Assembly (NCBI RefSeq): GCF_011752975.1
Contig: NZ_VWWP01000001.1
Location: 893,176-957,175 of the forward strand
Source: Chryseobacterium sp. Tr-659
Lineage (GTDB): Bacteria > Bacteroidota > Bacteroidia > Flavobacteriales > Weeksellaceae
Reading direction: 5' to 3'
Length of the DNA: 64,000 bases
Part shown: positions 42,749-50,646 of the stretch, in pieces
How positions within the stretch are numbered: the stretch's first letter is position 1
Layout of the letters: each line of letters opens with the position of its first letter
Notes under the pieces: model-generated
What the model was told of the DNA's origin: nothing
The model's input: only the letters and a program-made list of their open reading frames with translations
The model's database searches: none
Position numbers and translations under genes: made by a program

Positions 42749-44147
42749 ATTTGTGTTATTGGTGAAAAAAATAATGCTGTTTGTGTTTTCCTTTTTCATA
42801 TTCAAATAGTAGTATTTGTCATTCCGTAGAAATCCAGATAGCGCATTTAAGTTTAGGCTAAAGCCTGTTCTTTTTCTCGCTGATTTTGTTGATTACGAAG
42901 ATTATTATTCCCAAAGTTTATCCATCCATTATTGTCATTCCGTAGGAATATAAGTAACATATTTAAGTCGCTTCCACTAAATTTCTGCTGCAAACTAAAA
43001 TATAAAGGCTTCATCATGAAAGCTGAAGCATAGATTCCTACGGAATGACAAGATTAGCGTGTATGTGATGGGTATTGATTAATTACCTATAATACTATAG
43101 AATTCTTAGCTATCCGTATAGTTTGTCATTCCGTAGAAATCCAGATAGCGCATTTAAGTTTAGGCTAAAGCCTGTTCTTTTTCTCGCTGATTTTGTTGAT
43201 TACGAAGATTATTATTCCCAAAGTTTATCCATCCATTATTGTCATTCCGTAGGAATATAAGTAACATATTTAAGTCGCTTCCACTAAATTTCTGCTGCAA
43301 ACTAAAATATAAAGGCTTCATCATGAAAGCAGGAGCGTAGATCCCTACGGAATGACAAGATTAGCGTGTATGTGATGGGTATTGATTAATTACCTATAAT
43401 ACCGTTCAATCCTTAGTTATCCTCATAGTCTGTCATTCCGTAGGAATCCAGATAGCACATTTAACTTTAGGTTAAAGCCCGTTTCTATTGAATACTTTTT
43501 CTCGCTGATTTTACTGATTACACAGATTATTATTTCCAAAGTTTATCCGCCTATTATTGTCATTCCGGAGGAATCTAAATAATGTATTCAAGTTTAGGGA
43601 AGACCCGCTTCCACTAAATTTCTGCAGCACACCAAAATATAAACGCTTCATCATAAAAGCAGGAGCGTAGATTCCTACGGAATGACAAGGTTAACGTGTA
43701 TGTGATGTGTATTGATTAATTACCTATAATACCGTTCAATCCTTAGCTATCCTCATAGTCTGTCATTCCGTAGGAATCCAGATAGCGCATTTAAGTTTAG
43801 GCTAAAGCCCGTTCTTTTCCTCGCTGATTTTGCTGATTACGCAGATTATTATTTCCAAAGTTTATCCATCCATTATTGTCATTCCGTAGGAATATAAGTA
43901 ACATATTTAAGTCACTTCCACTAAATTTCTGCTGCAAACTAAAATATAAAGGCTTCATCATGAAAGCTGAAGCATAGATTCCTACGGAATGACAAGATTA
44001 GCGTGTATGTGATGGGTATTGATTAATTACCTATAATAGTATAGAATTCTTAGCTATCCATATAGTTTGTCATTCCGTAGAAATCCTAACTGTTTTTTAT
44101 TACCAATTTGTGCTATTTATACAAAAATTCATGTTATTTGTGTTTAC
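42749..44147. repeat. Array of four 307-330 bp repeats (array 1)
   Basis: The 1.64-kb gap 42626-44264 holds no gene but four tandem units beginning GTCATTCCGTAG at 42818, 43125, 43432 and 43762 (lengths 307, 307, 330, 307) and an 18-base partial copy at 44069-44086. Each unit carries GTCATTCCGTAGGAAT in direct and ATTCCTACGGAATGAC in inverted orientation, 116 bp apart in unit 1 (42934-43049), like a palindromic mobile-type element. The third unit differs most, and its variants recur in array 2. Left (about 42749-42795) and right (about 44097-44147) flanks are also similar (CAATTTGTGTTATT, CAATTTGTGCTATT). No ORF spans a unit. Confidence 0.85.
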
Positions 44148-44264
44148 TACCGTATTTCGTCATACAAATGAAAAAAATAACCTTTTATTAAGTAAAATAG
44201 CCGGTTGATTTCATGTTGCAACTTCAATTTTTTCGTAACTTTCGGTGTTTAAAAAAAAGAAAGA

Positions 44265-46034
44265 ATGACTTCAAAGGAAAAAGTTGCTGCACTTCGTGAA
44301 GAAATGCAGAAAAATAATGTTGATGCATTTATAGTATATTCTGCAGACCCGCATATGAGTGAGTACCTTCCTGAAGAATGGCAGGAGAGAGCCTGGTTAT
44401 CAGGTTTCTTAGGTTCTGCTGGTTTTGTGGTGGTTACCAAAGATAAAGCAGGGCTTTGGACAGACGGAAGATACTTTACACAGGCCGCTATTGAACTGGA
44501 AGGTTCAGGAATCGACCTTTTCAAGGACGGAATGGAAGGAACTCCCAATTATATCGACTGGATCATTTCTGAAATTCCTGCAGGTGGAAAAGTAGCAGTC
44601 AATACCTTAGCAGCTTCAAATGCTAATTGGGAACTGCTTTCTCAGAAATTGAATTCAAAAAATATTAATCTGGCAGATGCTCCGCTATTAAAAGAGGTTT
44701 GGAAAGAAAGAGGAACACCGTCTGCCAATCCAATCTTTGTACATCCTGTAGAAAGAGCAGGTAAATCCGTATCAGATAAACTGTCTGCAATCCGTCAGAA
44801 AATGGAAGAGCAGGAAGCTACCGTACATATCATTTCAAGTTTGGATGATGTAGCATGGACCTTGAATCTGAGAGGAAGTGATGTAGAAAGCAACCCTGTG
44901 TTCTTAGGATATGTCGTAATTACTAAAAACGATGCAGTGCTGTTTACAGGACTGGAAAAAATGGAAGTAGGAGCCAGAAAACAAATGGACGACTCTTTCG
45001 TGAAAATGATGCCTTACGAAGAATTTTACAATTATCTGAAAACCTTCAAAAATGAAAAAGTACTGGTTTCTCCCAACAGCAACCAACAGATTTTTGAAAC
45101 CTTAAAAACAGATAATCAGTTCATCAAATCTCCGGTTCCGGGTAATCTGATGAAAGCACAGAAAAATGACACTGAACTGGAAGGTTTCAGAAAAGTAATG
45201 GTGAGAGATGGTGTAGCTATGGTAAAATTCCTTTACTGGTTAACCCATAATGCAGGAAAAGAAGCCATGAATGAGTATTCTATCGGTCAGAAGCTTAGAG
45301 GCTTCCGTGCGGAAGGTGAAAATTTCGTGGGAGAAAGCTTTGGATCTATCGTAGGATATAAAGATAACGGTGCCATTATGCACTATTCTGCTAAGAAAGA
45401 AGGAAGTAAAGAAGTAACTAATGAAGATACGATCCTTGTAGACTCAGGAGGCCAATATCTTGAAGGAACTACCGATATTACCAGAACTTTTGCATTAGGA
45501 ACACCTTCCGAAGAATTCAAAAGAAATTCAACATTAGTCTTACAGGGGTTGATCCGTTTATCAATGGTGAAATTCCCGAAAGGAACAAAAGGAGTACATC
45601 TTGATGCTATTGCAAGACTTCCGTTATGGATGGAAGGTAAAGACTTCAACCACGGAACAGGGCATGGTGTGGGAAGTTTCATGAACGTTCATGAAGGACC
45701 GCAGAATATCAGAAAAGATCTTAACCCTCAGGAGCTTCTTCCCGGAATGGTTTGTTCAAACGAACCTGGATATTATCTTGAAGGACATTATGGAATCCGT
45801 CACGAAAACCTGATTGCAGTAAAAGAAGCTGAAAAAACAATTCACGGAACTTTCTATGAATTTGAAACATTGACATTCTGCCCGTTCTTTAAAGATACGG
45901 TGGTAAAAGAAATCCTTTCAGAAAAAGAAATAGAATGGCTGAACGGTTATCATAAGACCTGTGAAGAAAAACTTGCACCTCATCTGGAAGGGGACGTAAA
46001 AGAATGGTTCTTACAATTGGTGAGCCCGCTTTAA
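44265..46034 (+). CDS. Xaa-Pro aminopeptidase (M24B)
   Basis: The 589-residue protein is a cytoplasmic metallopeptidase that removes a residue before proline. Two creatinase-like N-terminal domains (MTSKEKVAALREEMQKNNVD, VEQ-like HIISSLDDVAWTLNLRGSDV) precede the pita-bread catalytic domain with the metal ligands in LVDSGGQYLEGTTDITRTFA (two Asp), HGTGHGVGSFMNVHEGP (His) and SNEPGYYLEGHYGIRHEN (Glu). The long form with an extra C-terminal part is as in eukaryotic aminopeptidase P1. Single gene following repeat array 1. Confidence 0.9.
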   Translation: MTSKEKVAALREEMQKNNVDAFIVYSADPHMSEYLPEEWQERAWLSGFLGSAGFVVVTKDKAGLWTDGRYFTQAAIELEGSGIDLFKDGMEGTPNYIDWIISEIPAGGKVAVNTLAASNANWELLSQKLNSKNINLADAPLLKEVWKERGTPSANPIFVHPVERAGKSVSDKLSAIRQKMEEQEATVHIISSLDDVAWTLNLRGSDVESNPVFLGYVVITKNDAVLFTGLEKMEVGARKQMDDSFVKMMPYEEFYNYLKTFKNEKVLVSPNSNQQIFETLKTDNQFIKSPVPGNLMKAQKNDTELEGFRKVMVRDGVAMVKFLYWLTHNAGKEAMNEYSIGQKLRGFRAEGENFVGESFGSIVGYKDNGAIMHYSAKKEGSKEVTNEDTILVDSGGQYLEGTTDITRTFALGTPSEEFKRNSTLVLQGLIRLSMVKFPKGTKGVHLDAIARLPLWMEGKDFNHGTGHGVGSFMNVHEGPQNIRKDLNPQELLPGMVCSNEPGYYLEGHYGIRHENLIAVKEAEKTIHGTFYEFETLTFCPFFKDTVVKEILSEKEIEWLNGYHKTCEEKLAPHLEGDVKEWFLQLVSPL

Positions 46035-46123
46035 TAGAGACGAAATCACGTTGGAAAACAGATGTAAATCAAAGTTTTAAAGGGTGATATTTAAACATCA
46101 AACAAAAAGTTGTTAGATAAACT

Positions 46124-46160
46124 AAAGTCCTGTATGGTATTTCCTGCAGGGCTTTTTCTT
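46124..46160 (+). terminator. Terminator of the aminopeptidase gene
   Basis: AAAGTCCTG (46124-46132) pairs with CAGGGCTTT (46147-46155, one G.U pair) followed by T-rich sequence. It lies inside a small ORF at 46110-46310, which argues against that ORF. Confidence 0.7.
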
Positions 46161-46228
46161 TTGTACAACCGTATTTTTACGGATAAAATTTTAGGGATTC
46201 CACTGATGTACGTGAAGCATGGGCAGCC

Positions 46229-46236
46229 TATCTTTG
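46229..46236 (+). promoter_or_regulatory. TATCTTTG box before a strong terminator
   Basis: TATCTTTG fits TAnnTTTG. A transcript from here would reach the terminator at 46295-46326 after about 85 bases without passing an ORF. No TTG is seen at the usual distance upstream. Confidence 0.35.
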
Positions 46237-46241
46237 CCTCA

Positions 46242-46326
46242 ACAAACATCATTCATATCTTCATATATAACTTTAGTAAATTCAAAACGGTAGGAATCAT
46301 CTCGTCCTGAGATGATTTTTTTTATT
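46242..46326 (+). ncRNA. Possible short RNA or leader before the Crp-type gene
   Basis: The 398-bp gap 46035-46432 holds the aminopeptidase terminator, a TATCTTTG box and a second terminator, and no convincing gene. The 85 bases between box and second terminator could be a small RNA or an attenuator leader of the Crp-type gene 110 bp downstream. Only the box and the terminator support it. Confidence 0.25.
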
Positions 46327-46328
46327 AT
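46295..46328 (+). terminator. Second strong intrinsic terminator
   Basis: AATCATCTC (46295-46303), loop GTCCT, GAGATGATT (46309-46317) and a run of T. Confidence 0.8.
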
Positions 46329-46432
46329 TTACATTTTCCCTTTTAAATAAAGCTCAAATACAAAATTTGGGTAATCCGGTATGTGATTTTTTATTTATTT
46401 TCGTAGCTCATTAGATCCTCTCTAATTTTAAA

Positions 46433-47002
46433 ATGATGGTACACGAATATTTCAGAAGCTTTAACTTGTTTTCAGAGCATGAAATAGAAGAGTTTTCAAA
46501 ACTTTTTGAACTAAGAAAACTGAAGAAAAATGATTATTTCGTACAGGAAGGTGAGCGATGTAAAGAAGTAGGATTTATAAAATCCGGAATCTTTCGTTCT
46601 TTTTATATTTCTGATGAAGGAAAAGATATGACCTATTGTTTCAGATTCCCCAATACTATGATTGCTGCTTATTCATCATTTATTTCAGGATGTCCCAGTA
46701 AAGAAAGTATGCAGGCTATTCATGATGCAGAGTTATTGATCCTGAAAAAAGAAACAGTGGATACGCTGATTAAAAATGACTTTAATTGGACCCGGTTTTT
46801 AAAAGCAATTGCCGAACAGGAATATCTTGAGCTTGAAAGAAGATTTTTTCAGCTTCAAAGAGATACAGCAACTCAAAGATATATGGAGCTTCTTGAAAAT
46901 TATCCCGATTATATCCAAAAAATCCCATTACAGTATTTAGCCTCATATCTCGGCATTACTCAAAGACATTTAAGCCGGATAAGAAAAGAGGTTTCTTTTT
47001 AG
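46433..47002 (+). CDS. Crp/Fnr-family cyclic-nucleotide-type regulator
   Basis: The 189-residue protein has an N-terminal cyclic-nucleotide-binding jelly roll (LKKNDYFVQEGERCKEVGFI, KSGIFRSFYISDEGKDMTYC) and a C-terminal winged helix ending QYLASYLGITQRHLSRIRKE, the recognition helix. It lacks the cysteines of Fnr, so it is not an iron-sulfur sensor of that type. ATG at 46433 or 46436 are equal choices. It is directly followed by an NAD-binding protein gene and a quinone reductase gene that it may control (inference from position). Confidence 0.85.
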   Translation: MMVHEYFRSFNLFSEHEIEEFSKLFELRKLKKNDYFVQEGERCKEVGFIKSGIFRSFYISDEGKDMTYCFRFPNTMIAAYSSFISGCPSKESMQAIHDAELLILKKETVDTLIKNDFNWTRFLKAIAEQEYLELERRFFQLQRDTATQRYMELLENYPDYIQKIPLQYLASYLGITQRHLSRIRKEVSF

Positions 47003-47035
47003 ACATTTGTCCTGTTCATTGGAACCAGAGCTCTA

Positions 47036-47043
47036 TACTTTTG
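47036..47043 (+). promoter_or_regulatory. TACTTTTG -7 box
   Basis: TACTTTTG fits TAnnTTTG, 13 bases before the ATG at 47057. TTG elements upstream have 14- or 26-bp spacing, outside the usual range, so activation by the neighbouring Crp-type protein is possible. Confidence 0.4.
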
Positions 47044-47056
47044 TTAAAAAAAAGAA

Positions 47057-48082
47057 ATGGAGCATAATATTCTCATTATTGGAGGAAATGGATTAGTTGG
47101 TAAAACAATAACAAGGATTTTACAGAAAAGAAACCCTCACATTAATATCTTTATCGGAGGAAGAAAAGGAGGAAAAACAGATAAAGAACTTAAGATAGAC
47201 GTTACCAACCCCGCTTCCCTTCAGGTAATAGTTCATAAAAAGATAAACATGATCATTCTTTCCGTGAATGATAAGGCTGATCATGTTCTTCATTTTGCAA
47301 TCAGAAACAAGATAGATTATCTAGATATTACAAAACCTACTCCTGATCTGATGAAAGCTTATTCTATTGCCCGAAAAGCTGAGATGAACAGCAGAATTGT
47401 GTTCAGTTCCGGATGGATGGGAGGTATTGTACCGGGATTGGTGAATACACTCTCGAAGGATACTGATGATATTCAGGAAACAAACCTTTTTGTTTATTAT
47501 TCCGTAAAAGATCTTGCCGGGGAAAGCTCCGCTCATTTTATGGCAGAAAATGTTGCTGTTCCTTTCTATCGTTATAAAAATGATAAACCTGTCTCAATCA
47601 GACACTTTTTAGATGCTGAGACTTTTGATTTTTCATTTGGAATAGGAAAAAGAAGTGCCTATAACTTTGATGTTCCGGATCTGTATATTTTAAATCATAT
47701 CGAAAGAATCCCGGATGTAACGGTAAAAATGACTTATAATTCTAAATTTATAACCTGGCTGCTGGGTACGTTTCAATACCTCAGAATTTTCAGTATCCTA
47801 TCCCTGAAAGAAAGAAAAATGATCTTCGGATCTAGCGGAAACGGAGATTTGGCTGCCTTTGAAATTGTGGTAAAAGATAAAACAGGCGAGAAAAAGCTAA
47901 GTTTACAAAGTACAAAAGGACAGGCAGAGCTGACGGCTTTATCGGCCGTTCTCCATACAGAAGAACTTTTGAGAAATCCTCATGAAAACAATGTGTATTT
48001 CAGCCATCAGCTGCATGAACCTCTATCATTAATGGAACAACTTAATTCCTATGAAACCATTAATATCAATATAACACAATGA
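47057..48082 (+). CDS. NAD(P)-binding saccharopine-dehydrogenase-like protein
   Basis: The 341-residue protein has a Rossmann fold at the start (NILIIGGNGLVGKTITRIL, GGxGxxG) and a layout like saccharopine dehydrogenase/trans-acting enoyl-reductase-like proteins: KELKIDVTNPASLQVIV, NKIDYLDITKPTPDLMKAYS, and VFSSGWMGGIVPGLVNTLSK. It overlaps the following quinone reductase by four bases (ATGA), so both are made together. A cytoplasmic redox enzyme of unknown substrate; lysine metabolism is not implied by the fold alone. Confidence 0.72.
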   Translation: MEHNILIIGGNGLVGKTITRILQKRNPHINIFIGGRKGGKTDKELKIDVTNPASLQVIVHKKINMIILSVNDKADHVLHFAIRNKIDYLDITKPTPDLMKAYSIARKAEMNSRIVFSSGWMGGIVPGLVNTLSKDTDDIQETNLFVYYSVKDLAGESSAHFMAENVAVPFYRYKNDKPVSIRHFLDAETFDFSFGIGKRSAYNFDVPDLYILNHIERIPDVTVKMTYNSKFITWLLGTFQYLRIFSILSLKERKMIFGSSGNGDLAAFEIVVKDKTGEKKLSLQSTKGQAELTALSAVLHTEELLRNPHENNVYFSHQLHEPLSLMEQLNSYETININITQ

Positions 48083-48657
48083 AAAAAATAGCAATTATCA
48101 ACGGACATCCCAATAAAGCTTCTTTCAACTTCGGGCTGGCTGAAGCTTATAAAAAGGGAGCAGTACAAGCAGGAGCAGAAATCAAAGAAATCATCATCAG
48201 GGACTTGAATTTTAATTCTAATCTGCAGTCTGGCTACCAGAAAAGGATGGATCTGGAGCCGGATTTAATGAAAGCCTGGGAAATTATACAATGGGCAGAT
48301 CATCTGATTTGGATACATCCTGTGTGGTGGGGTGGTTTGCCTGCATTGATGAAAGGCTTTATAGACCGGCTTTTTCTCCCTGGACTGGCTTATCAATACA
48401 AAGAAAACTCTTTATGGTGGGATAAGCTTTTAAAAGGAAAGACAGCACATATCATCACTACTTTAGATCAGCCGGGATGGTATTATCATCTCGTTTACGG
48501 AAGACCAAGCGTGAATCAGTTAAAAAGATCAACGCTGGAATTCTGTGGAATCAAACCGGTGAAGGTGACCTATGTGGGAATTATCAGGACTTCTGACGAA
48601 AAGCAGCGGAATAAATGGCTGGAAAAGGTAAGAAGGCTGGGAAATAAACTGAAGTAA
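48079..48657 (+). CDS. NAD(P)H quinone oxidoreductase (flavodoxin-like)
   Basis: The 192-residue protein is of the NQO1/MdaB type. KIAIINGHPNKASFNFGLAE is the phosphate-binding start, HLIWIHPVWWGGLPALMKGF and IDRLFLPGLAYQYKENSLWW the flavin-contact segments. It reduces quinones by two electrons and protects against redox stress. Translationally coupled to the preceding NAD-binding protein, downstream of the Crp-type regulator. It is related in fold but not closely similar in sequence to the enzyme at 13640-14170. Confidence 0.87.
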   Translation: MKKIAIINGHPNKASFNFGLAEAYKKGAVQAGAEIKEIIIRDLNFNSNLQSGYQKRMDLEPDLMKAWEIIQWADHLIWIHPVWWGGLPALMKGFIDRLFLPGLAYQYKENSLWWDKLLKGKTAHIITTLDQPGWYYHLVYGRPSVNQLKRSTLEFCGIKPVKVTYVGIIRTSDEKQRNKWLEKVRRLGNKLK

Positions 48658-48674
48658 GCAGCCTCTAACCCCTT

Positions 48675-49397
48675 TTAGAGTCCTTTTTTTCCTTCCATCC
48701 AGTATGCCTGAGATTTTATACATCTCGGAGAAACTCCTCTGGCTTTAAGAAACTTGCGAATCAGAGACATGCGGTCGCCATTTCCAGTAAGATAAAAGAC
48801 AACATCATCTCGATAAATGGCTTCTTTTTCTTCATTCAGAAAATCATTAAAAGCCTCAATAATCTTCATGGTATTGTTCTTGGAACTGTGATAGCCATAC
48901 AGATTCAGCTTTTCAAGCGCAGAGGTTTCTTCCAGTTCGTGAAGGCATATGAAGGTGCGGTTTAGATCTTCTGCGGCTTCTTTAATAGACAAGGAGCTTC
49001 CCAATGAAGTTTCATCTCCCATTGAAAAATGAATTTTTGCAGCAGGATCAAAAAATCGTTTTCCTCTTGGCATTAAAATTTTTATAGAGTCATCAACAGA
49101 TAACCGGGTTACAAAGTGATTTCCGGCAGCTGAAATATCATGAAGATGAAACAGTACATCAAAAGTACCCGCCTCCTTATTGAAGTTGAAAGGAGAATAA
49201 TTACGAAAATCCCTGTCATTGATTCTTATTCCGATTGCGTAAGCCGGTTCATAGGGAACATCCCACAAATCTGAAGAGAAGCGTATCCTGGTTAGATCAC
49301 TTGTTATAGGTTCTATCTGAGTAATGATGCAGTCTTTGAATTTTGAGGACCAAACATTTTCTACGGTGTCATTGATCCATTTGGGTAAGCTTGGCAT
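48675..49397 (-). CDS. Siderophore-interacting protein (FAD ferric reductase type)
   Basis: The 240-residue protein belongs to the SIP/ViuB group, cytoplasmic flavoproteins that release iron from ferric siderophores. The FAD motif is RNYSPFNFNKEAGTFDV (RxYS/T), followed by HLHDISAAGNHFVTRL-type flavin contacts, PRGKRFFDP and, in the NAD-like domain, FSMGDETSLGSSLSIKEAAE and ending AYWMEGKKGL. It is convergent with the quinone reductase and follows the AraC gene at 49479-50351 on the same strand after 81 bp, so that regulator may control it. Confidence 0.82.
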   Translation of the reverse strand: MPSLPKWINDTVENVWSSKFKDCIITQIEPITSDLTRIRFSSDLWDVPYEPAYAIGIRINDRDFRNYSPFNFNKEAGTFDVLFHLHDISAAGNHFVTRLSVDDSIKILMPRGKRFFDPAAKIHFSMGDETSLGSSLSIKEAAEDLNRTFICLHELEETSALEKLNLYGYHSSKNNTMKIIEAFNDFLNEEKEAIYRDDVVFYLTGNGDRMSLIRKFLKARGVSPRCIKSQAYWMEGKKGL

Positions 49398-49478
49398 AAA
49401 TAATTTTTATTGCAAAGGAAGCTTCAAAATTAAAACATAGCCATAGCTGTATCGTGGGAATAGTTGGACAATTCGTGG

Positions 49479-50351
49479 TTACCCTTTGTTTTTATTCTGA
49501 TTCCGGAATTCAGATGGAGATTGATCTTCCAGCTTTGAAAATAAGCGGCTGAAATAAGCATGATCAGTATATCCGAGTTCATAAGCCACTTCTTTTACAC
49601 TAAGATTTGTGAAAGCCAGTAATCTTTTTGACTCAGTTAAAATTTCCTGATGAATCCAATATTGAGCAGGCTTTCCAGTTGCTTCACGAATAATTTCTGT
49701 TAAATATCCTCTCGTAATATGTAAACGTTCTGCATATTCTGATGGACTTTTCATGGTTTTAAACTCTTTTCTTACCAGAATCCGGAATGCTCTTGACAGT
49801 TGCAGCGCACGGCTTTCACCGGATATTTCCGGTTTGTTTTCCTGTGTATAAATAAAAGCAAACATTCCCACAAAAGCATTAAGAAGAGATTGAATCACCA
49901 GGAATCCTTCTCTGGTAGAAAGCATTTCATCATTATAAGAAGCATGGAGTGCGTTGGCCGTTGTGCTTAATTTTTTTATTTGGTTTTTATCAATACTTAT
50001 CGGTTGGATTTCTGCCAGAGATTCTTCAAAAACTGAACGTACAGTATCAGGAACAAGTTCCGCTTTTATCGCTACAAACCATCCTGAAACGTCTTTCATT
50101 AAAAGTCCCTGATGAACCTGCCCCGGCAATAAACAGAAGATTGTGGAACCCTGAGCTTCAAACGTTTTAAAGTCTACCATCATTTTTACATGCCCGTCTT
50201 CCAAACAGGTAAAAATATAATGACTGTCCCGGTGTATTCCTTTATCCAAAAGGAGGTCTTCAGCATGCTGGATGCTCTTATCCATCCTTTTTATGTGAAA
50301 ACGATGGTCGGAAATGCCGGTAAGATCATAGGTAGGAATAGTCTGCTTCAT
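49479..50351 (-). CDS. AraC-family regulator, possibly of the siderophore-interacting gene
   Basis: The 290-residue protein has a cupin-like sensing half (HYIFTCLEDGHVKMMVDFKT, STIFCLLPGQVHQGL) and a C-terminal AraC DNA-binding part: RLHITRGYLTEIIREATGKP and SVKEVAYELGYTDHAYFSRL. The pattern of the first half is the same as in the regulator at 55762-56589, with which it is paralogous. The ligand is unknown. It is divergent from the amidohydrolase gene and followed by the siderophore-interacting gene. Confidence 0.85.
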   Translation of the reverse strand: MKQTIPTYDLTGISDHRFHIKRMDKSIQHAEDLLLDKGIHRDSHYIFTCLEDGHVKMMVDFKTFEAQGSTIFCLLPGQVHQGLLMKDVSGWFVAIKAELVPDTVRSVFEESLAEIQPISIDKNQIKKLSTTANALHASYNDEMLSTREGFLVIQSLLNAFVGMFAFIYTQENKPEISGESRALQLSRAFRILVRKEFKTMKSPSEYAERLHITRGYLTEIIREATGKPAQYWIHQEILTESKRLLAFTNLSVKEVAYELGYTDHAYFSRLFSKLEDQSPSEFRNQNKNKG

Positions 50352-50536
50352 TTTTTCAGTTCAATTTTTAAAGAAATCTTAATTTAAATTTTGATTATCA
50401 GTGTTGTAATAAGAGTAAATACCGAATGATAAAATTACGTATTTCCACGGATTTAGATTCAGAATATTAATCTGAAATTTGCCACAAGATCACAGCAAGT
50501 TCAATCAGCCCAAGTTTTTATATGAATATACATTAG

Positions 50537-50574
50537 AATTCGGAACAGTAATAAAATCTGTTTCGAATTTTTTT
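50537..50574 (+). terminator. Terminator-like hairpin upstream of the amidohydrolase
   Basis: AATTCGGAACAG (50537-50548) pairs with CTGTTTCGAATT (50558-50569, one G.U pair) and runs into seven T. It lies between divergent genes, 73 bases before the amidohydrolase ATG, so no obvious upstream gene needs it; an attenuator or the end of an unknown RNA is possible. Confidence 0.65.
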
Positions 50575-50646
50575 ATGTATGAAAAATTCACTATATTTAG
50601 AATAATAACAAACTATTTTAGATTAAAAACCTTTAAACGAATAAGT

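Noticed and set aside
42818..44086. CRISPR array
   Set aside because: The period is 307-330 bp with long similar units and palindromic segments, and there are no cas genes; CRISPR repeats are 20-50 bp with unique spacers.
46110..46310. 66-codon ORF after the aminopeptidase gene
   Set aside because: The aminopeptidase terminator lies inside it, the second terminator starts at its end, and the peptide has no family-like or export features.
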